From assembly GCA_963930655.1 (NCBI GenBank), contig OZ005615.1:11240001-11304000 (forward strand): a DNA stretch of 64,000 nt, in the 5' to 3' direction. Shown piece after piece: positions 1-10,144 of the stretch. The position numbers were made by a program, and so were the translations under genes. A model generated the notes under the pieces. It made no database searches and had not been told where the DNA came from. It was given only the letters and a program-made list of their open reading frames with translations. How positions within the stretch are numbered: position 1 is the first letter of the stretch; every line of letters begins with the position of its first letter. Origin of the DNA: Myrica gale (Eukaryota > Streptophyta > Magnoliopsida > Fagales > Myricaceae).

Positions 1-2042
1 AGCAAGTGCCTGATGGTGAATGCAATGAGATTCAAAAAGAAGAAGATGGTGGAATGGCAGAATTAGATTATCAAAATGGTCTCTCTGAAGGAAGGAAGGA
101 ATTTGTTGCACCTGCTGTTGGAATGGAGTTTGAGTCATATGATGATGCTTACAATTATTATAATTGCTATGCTAAGGAAGTGGGATTTCGTGTTAGGGTG
201 AAGAATTCATGGTTCAAACGTAATAGTAGAGAGAAATATGGTGCAGTACTTTGTTGCAGCAGCCAGGGTTTCAAAAGAATTAAAGATGTAAATCGTTTAC
301 GAAAGGAAACAAGAACAGGTTGTCCTGCAATGATAAGAATGAGGTTAGTGGACTCCCAAAGGTGGAGGGTACTGGAAGTTTCACTTGAACACAACCACTT
401 GTTAGGTGATAAGATCTACAAATCAATTAAGAAGATGGGCAGTGGAACTAAAAGGAAACCAGAGTCAAATACTGATGCAGAAGTACGTACAATCAAGTTA
501 TACCGAGCACTTGTGATAGATGCAGGAGGCAATGGCGACTCAAACTCTAATGCAAGAGAAGTCAGGAATTTTACCGATTGTCCCAATCAGCTGAACCTAA
601 AAAAGGGTGACACTCAAGCCATTTATAACTATCTCTGCCGTATGCAATTGGCTAATCCGAACTTCTTTTACTTGATGGATATCGATGATGAAGGGCGTTT
701 TAGTAATGTGTTCTGGATTGATGCTAGGTCTAGGGCTGCATGCGGTTATTTTGGTGATGTTGTTTATTTTGACAACACATACTTGTCAAACAAATACGAG
801 ATCCCTCTTGTGGCATTTGTTGGCATAAATCATCATGGCCAATCAGTGTTGCTCGGTTGCAGCCTGCTTGCAGGTGAGACGAGAGAGTCTTATATTTGGT
901 TGTTCAAAGCATGGCTAACATGTATGGCTGGACGCCCTCCACAAACTATTATTACTGATAGGTGCAAGGCTTTACAGGGTGCAATTGCAGAGGTGTTTCC
1001 AAGATCTCTCCATCGTTTTGGTTTATCACACATTATGAAAAGAGTCCCAGAAAAACTGGGAGGATTACGAAACTACGATGCTATCAGGAAAGCAATGATT
1101 AAAGCAGTTTATGATTCTCTGAAGGTGATTGAATTTGAAGCTGCATGGGGATTCATGATCCAGCGCTTTGGAGTTGGTGATCATGAATGGCTTCAATCTT
1201 TGTATGAAGACCGAGTTAGGTGGGCACCTGTTTATCTGAAAGACACATTTTTTGCTGGAATGTCTGCTGCACGTCCAGGTGAGAACATGAATCCTTTTTT
1301 CGATAGGTACGTGCATAAACAAACTCCTTTGAAAGAATTTCTCGATAAGTATGAATTGGCTCTTCATAAGAAGCACAAAGAAGAAGTCCTTGCCGATATT
1401 GAGTCAAGAAGCTCAAGCCCCTCGTTGAAAACAAGATGTTCTTTTGAATTGCAGCTCTCCAAAGTGTTCACCAGAGAAATTTTTAAGATGTTCCAATATG
1501 AAGTGGAAGAGATGTATTCTTGTTTTAGCACAACACAGTTACATGTTGATGGACCAATCATAATATTCTTGGTCAAGGAGCGTGTTTTGGGTGAGGGAAA
1601 TAGGAGGGAGATTAGGGATTATGAAGTTCTTTATAATAGAACAGCGGGGGAGGTTCGGTGTATTTGTAGCTGCTTTAACCTTTATGGGTACTTATGCCGA
1701 CATGCGTTGTGTATGCTTAATTTTAACGGGGTGGAGGAAGTTCCTCCCAAGTACATTCTGTCACGGTGGAAAAAGGATTACAAGCGGTTATACATTCCAG
1801 ATCTTGGCTCTGGTAATGCTACTGACCGCATGCAATGGTTTAATCAGCTATACAGGAGCGGCTTGCAAGTCGTGGAGGAAGGGGTGATTTCTCTAGACCA
1901 TTACAAGGTGGCATTGCAAGCTTTTGAGGAATCATTGAATAGGGTTCATGATGTTGAAGGCAGACAGGCATTACAAGCCTTTGAGGAGTCATTGGATTTG
2001 GTTCGTGATGTAGAAAGGAGACAGGAACAACTTGCTTTGTGA
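1..2042 (+). CDS. FRS6: FAR1-related sequence protein, FRS6-like (5' partial)
   Basis: Plant nuclear protein derived from a Mutator-like transposase; the family acts in transcription control, first known from phytochrome A signalling (FHY3/FAR1). The frame is open from the window edge, so the true start lies upstream; no ATG opens it here before MAELDY. About 680 codons are visible without an intron. Order: FAR1 zinc-finger DNA-binding domain (about residues 40-130, GMEFESYDDAYNYYNCYA, later CCSSQGF and EHNH), MULE transposase-like core (about 235-340, with NVFWIDARSR, YFGDVVYFDNTY, and ITDRCKAL), and a SWIM zinc finger near residue 550 (CICSCFNLYGYLCRHAL, the CxCx(n)CxH pattern). Strong similarity to Arabidopsis FRS6 from memory. 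The stop is at 2040-2042. The C-terminal tail contains a 19-residue tandem duplication. A decayed paralogue lies 5 kb downstream on the same strand. Whether the protein is a working transcription factor cannot be judged here. Confidence 0.93.
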   Translation, partial: QVPDGECNEIQKEEDGGMAELDYQNGLSEGRKEFVAPAVGMEFESYDDAYNYYNCYAKEVGFRVRVKNSWFKRNSREKYGAVLCCSSQGFKRIKDVNRLRKETRTGCPAMIRMRLVDSQRWRVLEVSLEHNHLLGDKIYKSIKKMGSGTKRKPESNTDAEVRTIKLYRALVIDAGGNGDSNSNAREVRNFTDCPNQLNLKKGDTQAIYNYLCRMQLANPNFFYLMDIDDEGRFSNVFWIDARSRAACGYFGDVVYFDNTYLSNKYEIPLVAFVGINHHGQSVLLGCSLLAGETRESYIWLFKAWLTCMAGRPPQTIITDRCKALQGAIAEVFPRSLHRFGLSHIMKRVPEKLGGLRNYDAIRKAMIKAVYDSLKVIEFEAAWGFMIQRFGVGDHEWLQSLYEDRVRWAPVYLKDTFFAGMSAARPGENMNPFFDRYVHKQTPLKEFLDKYELALHKKHKEEVLADIESRSSSPSLKTRCSFELQLSKVFTREIFKMFQYEVEEMYSCFSTTQLHVDGPIIIFLVKERVLGEGNRREIRDYEVLYNRTAGEVRCICSCFNLYGYLCRHALCMLNFNGVEEVPPKYILSRWKKDYKRLYIPDLGSGNATDRMQWFNQLYRSGLQVVEEGVISLDHYKVALQAFEESLNRVHDVEGRQALQAFEESLDLVRDVERRQEQLAL
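1911..2024 (+). repeat. 57-bp in-frame tandem duplication at the FRS6-like C-terminus
   Basis: Two copies start at 1911 (GCATTGCAAGC) and 1968 (GCATTACAAGC), period 57 bp or 19 codons. They encode ALQAFEESLNRVHDVEGRQ followed by ALQAFEESLDLVRDVERRQ. The family usually has one copy of this final helix, so this is probably a lineage-specific duplication. Confidence 0.85.
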
Positions 2043-3523
2043 CGATAGTCCATGATCCTCTCTTTGATGACAATTTTAATCCTTCTTATTTCCTCCCCTT
2101 TCTCATGCAGAATGTCACTTAAGTACAGATATCCCCTATGAAAGCCAACTTGTATGTTGATCATTCTTTCTCTTAGTTTACAGTGTTTGTGTTTCAAGTT
2201 AATATCCTGTCCCAGTCTTCTGGGCAAGTTTAATTTTGTATAGCTTGTTTCTGGGGTAATGTAGGCTTCTTCTTTACCAGATTTATTTATGGGATTCGGT
2301 GTATATATTGAACCTTCTGTAATCTTTTGTTTACGTGAATATAACCCTCTTGGTTTGTAGCTTATGATTTACATGAGAAAAGTTAGAGCACATTTAAGTG
2401 ATCCAGCCAAGTGTTAATAATTTCAATGCACTTTAGTCTCTGTGTGAATTAAGTTGACTGCACAGGCCCTTATTGGGTCGTAATGCACCAATCCTCTTTG
2501 GAATTGTAAATCCGTTTTTCATATGGTGAACAGATTTAGTCAAAAGGGAGTGGCCCAGGGTGAACATCTATTTGCGGATCCTTTGTTCGGAATTGTACGG
2601 TAAACCCTAATTATATGGTGCATTGCAGTATTTAATTCGAAGGGCATATATGTAGATTCAATTCCATCGCTGTCCTAAAAAAATTCCTTCATTGTCCAAA
2701 TAGCTCTTAGAGGAAAAGGAATTTCCGGCTGTCATTTTTGAATGTGATCTGAGTTTCAGCGATGACCGTTTCACCCACTGCCAAATAACATTTTAATTTA
2801 TTTGAACATAATTCCCGGATTTTTTTTTTTAAGTATTCCCTTGTGTTATTTTATGGCTTGCTTCAACCCAGTTCAAGGCTAGCAATTATGAGGTAGGATT
2901 TTTCAGCCACTTGGCAGACCCAATCCAGGTGAGGCCCAACATGCTTTAATGAGGCCCAGCAACAAAAATGCTAATAGTGGGTCCATGGGCAGATTTTCAA
3001 AGATCTCGTCTGTAGAGCCATGTCCTACTGGCCAAAAGTTACATCAGCCTACAAAGATACCTGCTCCACTGACAGCCAATCAGCTCATTCCGTGTGGAAG
3101 AAGAAAAAGATATTTACTATAAGAGAGGGGCTCCTTGGCTTACAATAAAAAGGATGGTAAGGAATAAGACAAAAACTCATATATTTTCTCTCATGATTTC
3201 ATAGAGGATTGATTTAAGCTTGGGAGGCTGATCCACAGGGCAGTCCAGCTCACTATTTTTAAAAGTTTTGTAGGTTCTCTACCATTCTTGATGTTGAGTC
3301 TCTAGTCCAATGAATTTATGTGATAAAGCCGGTTAAAAATGCCTTCATAATACATAAATACATCTCATCATTTTTTATTACTGAGGATAGGTGGCCAGCT
3401 TTTGGTAAGTGAAGTGCAAATTCATCAAAAATGGTTTGAGGAAAAAATTTAACCCAAATCTCGTTCAGTTTGACCGTTAATAGTCTCTTTCTCTCTTTCA
3501 AACGACATATGTGTTTCTTTTTA
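2043..3523. other. 3' flank of FRS6-like gene, no gene recognised
   Basis: AT-rich noncoding DNA. The first few hundred bases are probably the 3' UTR and terminator of the FRS6-like gene. No credible exon, RNA gene or element end was seen. Confidence 0.5.
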
Positions 3524-3895
3524 GGAAATTTGGCATTTTGGTCCTTGGGCCCTTTGGCAAATAGGTCATTCACTTTCAAATTTCAAATTTCAAATTTCAA
3601 ATTTCAAATTTTTAGTCCTTGAATTTTCTTTGTTTGACGAAATGGTCCTTCCGTTAGTCTGCTGTCCATATGCTTAACGGATTTGAAGCGGTCGACCAGA
3701 TATATGTGTTGAAAGTGAGCGGTCGACCAGTACAAATTTGCCGACGTGTCAGAGAGCTCCGTTAAGTATATGGACGACAGACTGACGGAAGGACCATTTC
3801 GTCAAACAAAGAAAACCTAAGGACTAAAAATTTGAAAATGAATGACCTATTTGCCAAAGGGGTATAAACCCAAGGACCAAAATATCAAATTCTCT
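3524..3895. mobile_element. Non-autonomous MULE-type MITE, about 370 bp
   Basis: The two halves are inverted copies: the left arm reads ATTTTGGTCCTTGG..TTTGGCAAATAGGTCATTC and the right arm carries its complement, ending CCAAGGACCAAAATATC. The direct repeat TTCTTTTTA flanks it at 3515-3523 and 3896-3904, and a 9-bp target duplication is the Mutator hallmark. Each arm holds the phrase GACGAAATGGTCCTTCCGT; the middle has GCGGTCGACCAG twice and the left arm an (ATTTCAA)n run. No transposase. The exact terminus is uncertain by a base or two because the flanks are T-rich. Confidence 0.75.
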
Positions 3896-4046
3896 TTCTT
3901 TTTATTTTCCTTTTCGTTCTTAGCTCTACGTTATTTCACACTCACAGTTGGGAGCTTTTTTTTAATATTTTGATAGTTTCACTTCGGAGGAGCAACCTTC
4001 GAGAGCGCACACCACTCTATAACCCGTGTGAGGAGGAAAAAAACAC

Positions 4047-4291
4047 GGGTCTGGATTCAGTCTAGACCGTACGGGTCCAGACCTGTCCAGACTCATGGTC
4101 TGGATTGAATCCCGACCCGATCAGATGGCTCACGTGCGCTCGTTTAGCTGTAGCGGTCAGAACATTACATTTAGTGATCTGACCACTAAAGCTAAATTCG
4201 CCTCGTGAGCTGTCTGATCGGGTCGAGATTCAATCCAGACCGTGGGTCTGGATAGGTCTGGACCCGTACGATCTGGACTAAATCCCGATCC
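4047..4291. mobile_element. Non-autonomous MULE-type MITE with long TIRs, 245 bp
   Basis: Imperfect inverted repeats of about 100 bp fill most of the element. The left end is GGGTCTGGATTCAGTC and the complement of the right end is GGATCGGGATTTAGTC; both then share CGTACGGGTCCAGAC and GGTCTGGATTGAAT. It is flanked by a perfect 9-bp direct repeat AAAAAACAC (4038-4046 and 4292-4300), as expected for Mutator-like elements. No coding capacity. It lies upstream of the FRS8-like pseudogene. Confidence 0.85.
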
Positions 4292-4300
4292 AAAAAACAC

Positions 4301-4844
4301 AACACTCCTCTGGTGACTTTCCGGCGAGATCTCGGATTTTCTATTTCAGAAACCAATCAAATTCAAACCAATTCAGCAATTCGTATTTTCCTATCCTCGC
4401 TTTGTTTTCGGTAAAATTTCGGGACTTGTTTTTCTTTTTGTTTAGTGTCTAAGTTTTGATAGCTCAGTTCCGCTCACCTGAAGTCTGAACTGAGCCGAGT
4501 TTTCTTGTCTATTAGGCTCCATTCGTTGGTTTTTGTTTTCTTTTCTGGGTACTCCTTTTCATTCCCTTGTCATTTTGCTTCTTAGAAAGCAATTTGTTGA
4601 TGCCGGAGAAAGTGGAGGGAACTGTGATCTTTGTTCGTGCAGATCATAAGCAATTTAAGACAAGTCCTATTAATTTAAAGCGGAACAATTATAATATTTA
4701 GTTATAATTGTGAGTGTACGAAAAGAAAAATAAGGACTATGGAGTCAATTTAGACAGGACTATCGGTGAGCTTTTGATGTTTCATATAGGCTTTGCCGAG
4801 GGTATATAGCTTCTGCTTGTAAAGAGAACGGGTTTGGTTCCCGT
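4301..4844. other. Gene-free stretch, possible old leader of the FRS8-like copy
   Basis: The pyrimidine-rich stretch around 4315-4440 looks like a plant 5' leader (CTTTCCGGCGAGATCTCGG), and the downstream FRS copy begins directly after a splice-acceptor-like CTCTTCCAG at 7171-7179. A first noncoding exon here is therefore possible but unproven. No ORF of interest. Confidence 0.3.
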
Positions 4845-6000
4845 TAGAGATATGCCTTCAAAACCAGTTATTAGAATAATTATGAGATAATTATTTATTT
4901 TATCTTCACATGTATTTATTACTTATTAGGTATAATGTTGTAACATGAGATGTTACACAGTTATATATTGGTAAGTGAAATTGTAGAAAAGTCATGCCGA
5001 AGATTAATGATCAAAAGGCGGAGAGTATGACTTTTCGGTTTCTTGTTCACTTGACCGTTGCTCTAGACCGATGTACATTTTTATGTACAAATAGGTTTAC
5101 ACTCATTGTGCCCCTATTAAAATAGCGTGATGAACTCTGTGACCTTAAGCAGACGAGTGGGTGCACTATAAGAGTACATGTACTGAACGAGATCACATAT
5201 GAATACCTTCTGGAAGTGATCACTTATGTAGAGAAAATATTCAGCACAATTAGTTTATTGTATCCTTAGACCTGAGAGGTTTATGCAGGTTTGTTTGTGT
5301 ACTTGTACTTTGACCGAGTCATTTGATGATGATCTTTCTAAGTCAAATATTCCAGACAACGTTGAGTCTTGTATATGATAAATGAGTTTGTGTAAATTCT
5401 TAACAAGAAATCCACCAATCACTTTGTGAGGCAATATATTCAATATATCTGTATAGAGTTGGACTTGAAAAGAAATCACTAGTCAGTGGATGTTTGCGAA
5501 AATGTTTTTCGAAATTAATATATATTATATATTTATTTGTGAAATTGTTTTAGAAACAATTTAAGAGTACAACGAGTTACAGATTGTGAATTAAGAATTA
5601 TATGAGCTAGAGACTTAATCGGTGATATTATTCATGTCCTATTAGCTCATGTGGAATATAGTATGGTGGAAGGATAAATAAGCAAATAAATGTTAGCAAA
5701 ATGGATTTCATGAAATATACTCTCACTATCTTAGGGGTCAATTGTGATATGTTAATGGATATGATTACAATTTGTAGAAGCCCATAAATTCGGAATACAG
5801 AATATAAGGGAGTAAATGAAAAAGAGTTTTTCATGATGATCCTACGGCCGAGATTTGAGATCCCTAAAGATCTCACGCATAAGCACAAGAGAAGTTCTGA
5901 GGAAGTCATCGTAAATAGCTCAGAACTTCATTTGAGATAAGAAGAAGATGATTTACGAGAAAACTTTCTCTCTCTAAGTTTTCTCTCTCTATATGAAACG
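4845..6000 (+). mobile_element. Fossil LTR-retrotransposon-like sequence, probably Copia-type or non-autonomous
   Basis: This stretch has no gene and shares a recognisable segment with 33780-34510: around 5640-5860 and 34020-34220 both show GGAATATAGTATGGTGGAA-like text, a GGGGTCAATT..ATATGTTGATGG-like segment, and CCTACGGC..TTTGAGATCCCTAA. The 33.8-34.5 kb copy sits next to a purine-rich tract and an LTR-like start, which suggests an LTR family. It is old, has no readable protein and unclear boundaries. The family assignment is an inference. Confidence 0.4.
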
Positions 6001-7170
6001 CTTGGACTGCTAAGTTTTCAACGATCCTCATATCCTCCCCGCTGCGCGATCTCTTACATTTCCAAATGGAAAGTTTGAAGAAAAACACGTTCCATCAGTA
6101 ATTGTAGTTTTGAGATCAACGGGTCCACCGTCCACCGGTGGTTCAGGGTGGCTTAACTTAGCGGGAATTTTCTAGAAAATTTTGTTCTTCTCATCTTTCT
6201 TTGCTCCATGGCAGATATATGCTGTAGATCACATGTATCTGCCAAATAAGCAGACTTCCACGAAGGATAGTCGCTGTTAGTGTGTGTCGTTGCTTACATG
6301 GCCTATGTGCGGAACTGGTTAACTCAAGTGGCATACATGGCCTATGAGATGAAATCAACCATGTTTTGGATGTGGCATGGTGAGAAAGTAGCCTACGAAG
6401 AGTTTCATTGAGCATCGTAATCCGGATAAGTTATATTAGCTATCTTTTGAAATCTTTTGAGGAGCTAGATTGCTTGGCCTTCGACATGCTAGGGCTTGTC
6501 TGTAGGGGTAATGCAAGAGTTTCGGGGTTCCTGGACATGTTGTAGACAAGGATTGTCAATGGCTTGTAGCTCAGAAGAGGATTACATCATCTGTCCGAGT
6601 ATTAGTTTGATGAGATCAGATCCACATTTGTAATGACCATGTTCTGGTCACACTGCTGTTCCATGAGGAACTGTCTGATTGATTTCTTAGAGGCTCAGGA
6701 TACTGGTGGACTATTTATTTTAAAAAAACTGTGATCTGCCATAGAATAATTTGGTTGAGAGAGTAACCAAATTAACAAGAGAAAGTTGACAATTAAGACA
6801 AAGGAGATAATAGTATATTCTTATATATGAAGGAGACAACTGTGGTTGATGAGGATAGTATTTGGTCATCGTGACAGAACCAAATTTGATGAATAAGTAT
6901 CGAGAGAGACTAACCCTATCAACATCTTTCGAGGACTCCACATTTGATTCTCCATGGATGAGTTCACCAAGACTAAAGGCCACTTTAGAGGATGAATTTT
7001 GATCCCCCTATATTTTTTAATGCATTCATAAAGTAGTCGGTAGACATTTAACATTAACCAGACTGCTATCTCAAGGTCAAGCGACTCCTATTGTTTGTTG
7101 TTTACCAGTTTGTTGTTGTTATTACTGCTGCTACTACTACTTACCTCTGTATGATTCCTTGATTCCATTC
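6001..7170. other. Gene-free stretch upstream of the FRS8-like pseudogene
   Basis: No ORF with recognisable similarity, no clear inverted repeats and no RNA gene. It probably mixes old repeat debris with the former upstream or intron sequence of the FRS8-like copy. Confidence 0.4.
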
Positions 7171-7179
7171 CTCTTCCAG

Positions 7180-9165
7180 ATGGATGATGTTTCTCTCAAC
7201 AGTGAGCTAGTTGGTGATGATGACGCCGATGAATTTGAGATGGAAGGAGATTGTGCAATGACGGAGTTTGTTGGTCAAACTGGCATCAGACAAGGAGAGA
7301 ACCCCCTTCCTCCTGCTGTTGGAATGGAGTTTGAGTCCTATGAGAATGTATATTACTTCTACAATTATTATGCCAAAGAACAGGGATTTGGGGTTAGAGT
7401 AAGCAATACATGGTATAGAAAGAGTAAGGAAAGATACAGAGGAACTTAGCTGCAGTAGCGCAGGTTTTAAAAAGAAAAGTGAAGCAAACCGTCCAAGGCC
7501 AGAAACGAGAACTGGTTGTCCAGCAATGATAAAATTCAGATTGATGGGCTCCAAAAGGTGGAGAATTATTGAAGTTGAGCTTGAGCACAACCATTTAATT
7601 ACCCCCAAAAGTGGAAAATTTTATAAATCTCATAAGCAACAAGGTGTTGGAGCGAAAAGAAGTTAAATGGTAATGAAGAAGTACCGAAAGTTAGGCTGTT
7701 TCGGACAGTGGTGATTGATGCTGAGGACAATGGAAGTGGAGATGTTGAGGAAGGAGAATTTAGCAATATTGACTACTGCAATCATTTGAAGCTAAAAGAA
7801 GGAGATTCTCAAGCACTTCTCAATTACTTCAGCTGCTCGCAGTTACTGGAACCAAACTTCTTTTATGTGGTAGACCTCAATGAGAAAGGATGTTTGAGGA
7901 ATTTGTTTTTTGGACTGATGCAAGAGCAAGGGTTGCATATGGCTATTTTGGTGATGTAATCCCAATCGATACTACATGCTTGACACAAAAATATGAAGTT
8001 CCCCTGGTTTCTTTTGTTGGAGTGAATCACCACGGGCAGTCTCTGCTGTTGGGTTGTGGTTTACTTGCTGGTGAGACTATTGAATCATATACATGGTTGT
8101 TTGGGGCATTACTTACGTGTATGTTAGGACACCCTCCACAAGCTGTTATCACTGACCAATGTACCGTCTTACAAGCTGCTGTTGCTGATGTTTTCCCAAG
8201 GGCTTCTCATTGTCTGTGCCTATCCAGTATCATGCAGGGAGTTACGGAGAAACTGGGAGGATTTTTTGAATATGAATCAATTCAAGCGGCATTGAATGGA
8301 ACATTTTATTACTCTCGGGTCTGAGGAATTTGAAGTAGCTTGGGAGGATATGATGCAACGTCATGGACTTAGAGATCATAAGTGGCTTCAAGCATTATAT
8401 GAAGATCGAAAGCGGTGCATTCCAGTGTATTTGAAGGAGACATTTTTGGCTGGAATGTTTCCTATCCAACCAAGCGATGTTGTATCTTCCTGCTTTGAAG
8501 GATATCTTGACAAACGAACTCCTTTGAAAGAATTTTTAGATAAGTATGAACAGGCTGCGCGCGCAAAGTATCAGCTTGAAGCATTGGCAGATATGGAGTC
8601 AAGAAATTCAAGTTACATGCTAAAATCAAGAAGCTATTTTCAACTGCAGCTCTTGAAAGTGTACACGAATGACATATTAAGGATTTTCGAAAGGGAGTTG
8701 GAGGGGATGTACTCTTGCTTGACCACTAGGCAATTAAAAACTGATGGGCCAGTCTCAACATACATCGTCAAGGAACAAGTTGAAATCGAGGGAAACAAGG
8801 AATTATGAGGTTCTGTATAATGCAACCGAAATGGAGGTCCTCTGCGTTTGTGGTTTATTCAATATTAAAGGCTATCTATGCAGGCATGCTCTGTCTGTCC
8901 TGAACCACAACGGTATGGAGGAGATCCCATCTCAGTACATTCTTTCACGTTGGCGAAAGGATATCCCGCGCAGTTACATTCTTGATCACAGCTCCAGCGG
9001 TATTGGCAGTAACAACCCAGTTCACAGGTACGATCATCTGTACAAATGTGTGTGGTGGAGGTTGTGGAGGAAGGGAGGAAATCACAAGAACGTTACAAGT
9101 TTGCCGTAGAAGCGTTGGATGAGATATTAAGCAAGCTTCATCTCGTAGAGGGTCAGCCAACGTAG
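7180..9165 (+). pseudogene. FAR1-related sequence pseudogene, FRS8-like
   Basis: Second FRS copy on the same strand. ATG at 7180 directly follows an acceptor-like TTCCAG. Similarity to the upstream copy runs the whole length: PPAVGMEFESYENVYYFYNYYAKE, then TRTGCPAMIKFRL and LEHNH (FAR1 domain), then DARARVAYGYFGDV, FVGVNHHGQSLLLGCGLLAGET and PPQAVITDQC (transposase core), and CVCGLFNIKGYLCRHAL (SWIM). The frame changes about six times: near 7440, 7665, 7905, 8320, 8800 and 9050, so no long protein can be made. The final frame ends with TAG at 9163-9165. Wording such as VFWTDARARVAYGYFGDV and GCGLLAGETIESY is closer to my memory of FRS8 than FRS6. Widespread frame damage argues against sequencing error. 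Confidence 0.9.
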
Positions 9166-9508
9166 TTTTTTTTGCTCAAGGCTCCAGCTTTATGTATTCT
9201 TTTGTTTCTGTAGGCCCCTTTATGTATCTTGAAGTCTGTATATTACGCAATTCGATCTCCTTCGACTTCTCATGGATCTCATCTCATATAGGAGGACAGA
9301 TGAAGTCAGTCCAGGATCTGCTGTACAATTTTCCTTTCCTTTCTTCTTCCCCTTGTCAGAAGTTGGACACTGAACCTACAACAAACCAGAGATTACTCGT
9401 TTTAGAGAGGGACTGCTAGAAATACGCCCTGTAAATTACTAGCGCATCGCTTCAACATGAAATTTTGGAAATTATTTTTGAGGACCCACAAAATGCAAAA
9501 TTAACTTT
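9166..9508. other. 3' flank of FRS8-like pseudogene
   Basis: T-rich 3' UTR-like sequence with no second gene. It ends at the first of several very short A-tailed insertions. Confidence 0.5.
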
Positions 9509-9556
9509 GAGAGGAAGCAGGCAGTTTTTTTTTCCTAAGAGAGGAAGCAGGCAGTT
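9509..9556 (-). repeat. Micro-insertion A: 12-bp A-tailed insert between 18-bp direct repeats
   Basis: The 18-bp sequence GAGAGGAAGCAGGCAGTT occurs at 9509-9526 and again at 9539-9556. Between them is a 12-bp insert whose complement is TTAGG plus seven A. Read on the minus strand, the duplicated site starts AACTGCC after TT, the TT/AA pattern preferred by L1-type endonucleases. This fits a LINE insertion cut back to the 3' tail. Confidence 0.85.
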
Positions 9557-9753
9557 AATTATTTTGTTTTGGGAAGAATTCCAACAACTTGTTGGGTCAC
9601 GTTTTTTCTTCAGTGGCTTTAGAGACGGAATCCACTTAACTTGAATGCCATAGGAAGTTGAGCTGCTATAACATTACTAATCTCACCTTAATCTTCTACT
9701 TATTGTCAGATTCGCCTTGTGACTGAAACTACCGGAGAAAAGAAGTTGAGACT

Positions 9754-9802
9754 TGAGACCAACTCGCGTTTAGCAAAAAAAAAAAAACTGAGACCAACTC
9801 GC
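9754..9802 (+). repeat. Micro-insertion B: 21-bp A-tailed insert between 14-bp direct repeats
   Basis: TGAGACCAACTCGC at 9754-9767 and 9789-9802 flanks GTTTAGC, 13 A and C. The insert resembles the tail TTTGCTTAG plus A-run found 300 bp downstream at about 10098-10115, so it is best read as the extreme 3' end of an L1-like element. Confidence 0.85.
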
Positions 9803-9829
9803 TTGAGGGGTTTTCTCTTCTTTTTTTGG

Positions 9830-10115
9830 AGAAATCTCTTCTTGTGGGTACTTTTGTTGTAGGTGATGGTCCCGTGACGTTCCGCCGTTCTCAGTGTGGT
9901 GGAGTTGTGTCTCGAGTATATGGACCCGGGTTTGGTTAGTGGGTCTGTTGTCCCGGTTGTTTTTAGCCTTAAAGGCCTTCTGGATGTTGGCCCCTCGGGC
10001 TTTTGAAATCGATGAACTTGATGTAACGAGCATTTGTGCCACTATGATCGTCTTCAGCCTTATTCGGTACTTGTATTCTTCCTCCATGAATTCCACCTTT
10101 GCTTAGAAAAAAAAG
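9830..10115 (+). mobile_element. 5'-truncated LINE (L1-like) 3' end
   Basis: No conserved protein can be read. The segment ends TCCACCTTTGCTTAG followed by eight A, which from memory resembles the 3' ends of plant L1 elements, and its style (GCCTTATTCGGTACTTG, ATGAATTCCACC) fits such a terminus. A hAT-like element begins 30 bp further on. The 5' limit is a guess, and no clean target duplication was found. Confidence 0.45.
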
Positions 10116-10144
10116 CGCCACTCTCTTTTGTAATTTGCAGAGAG

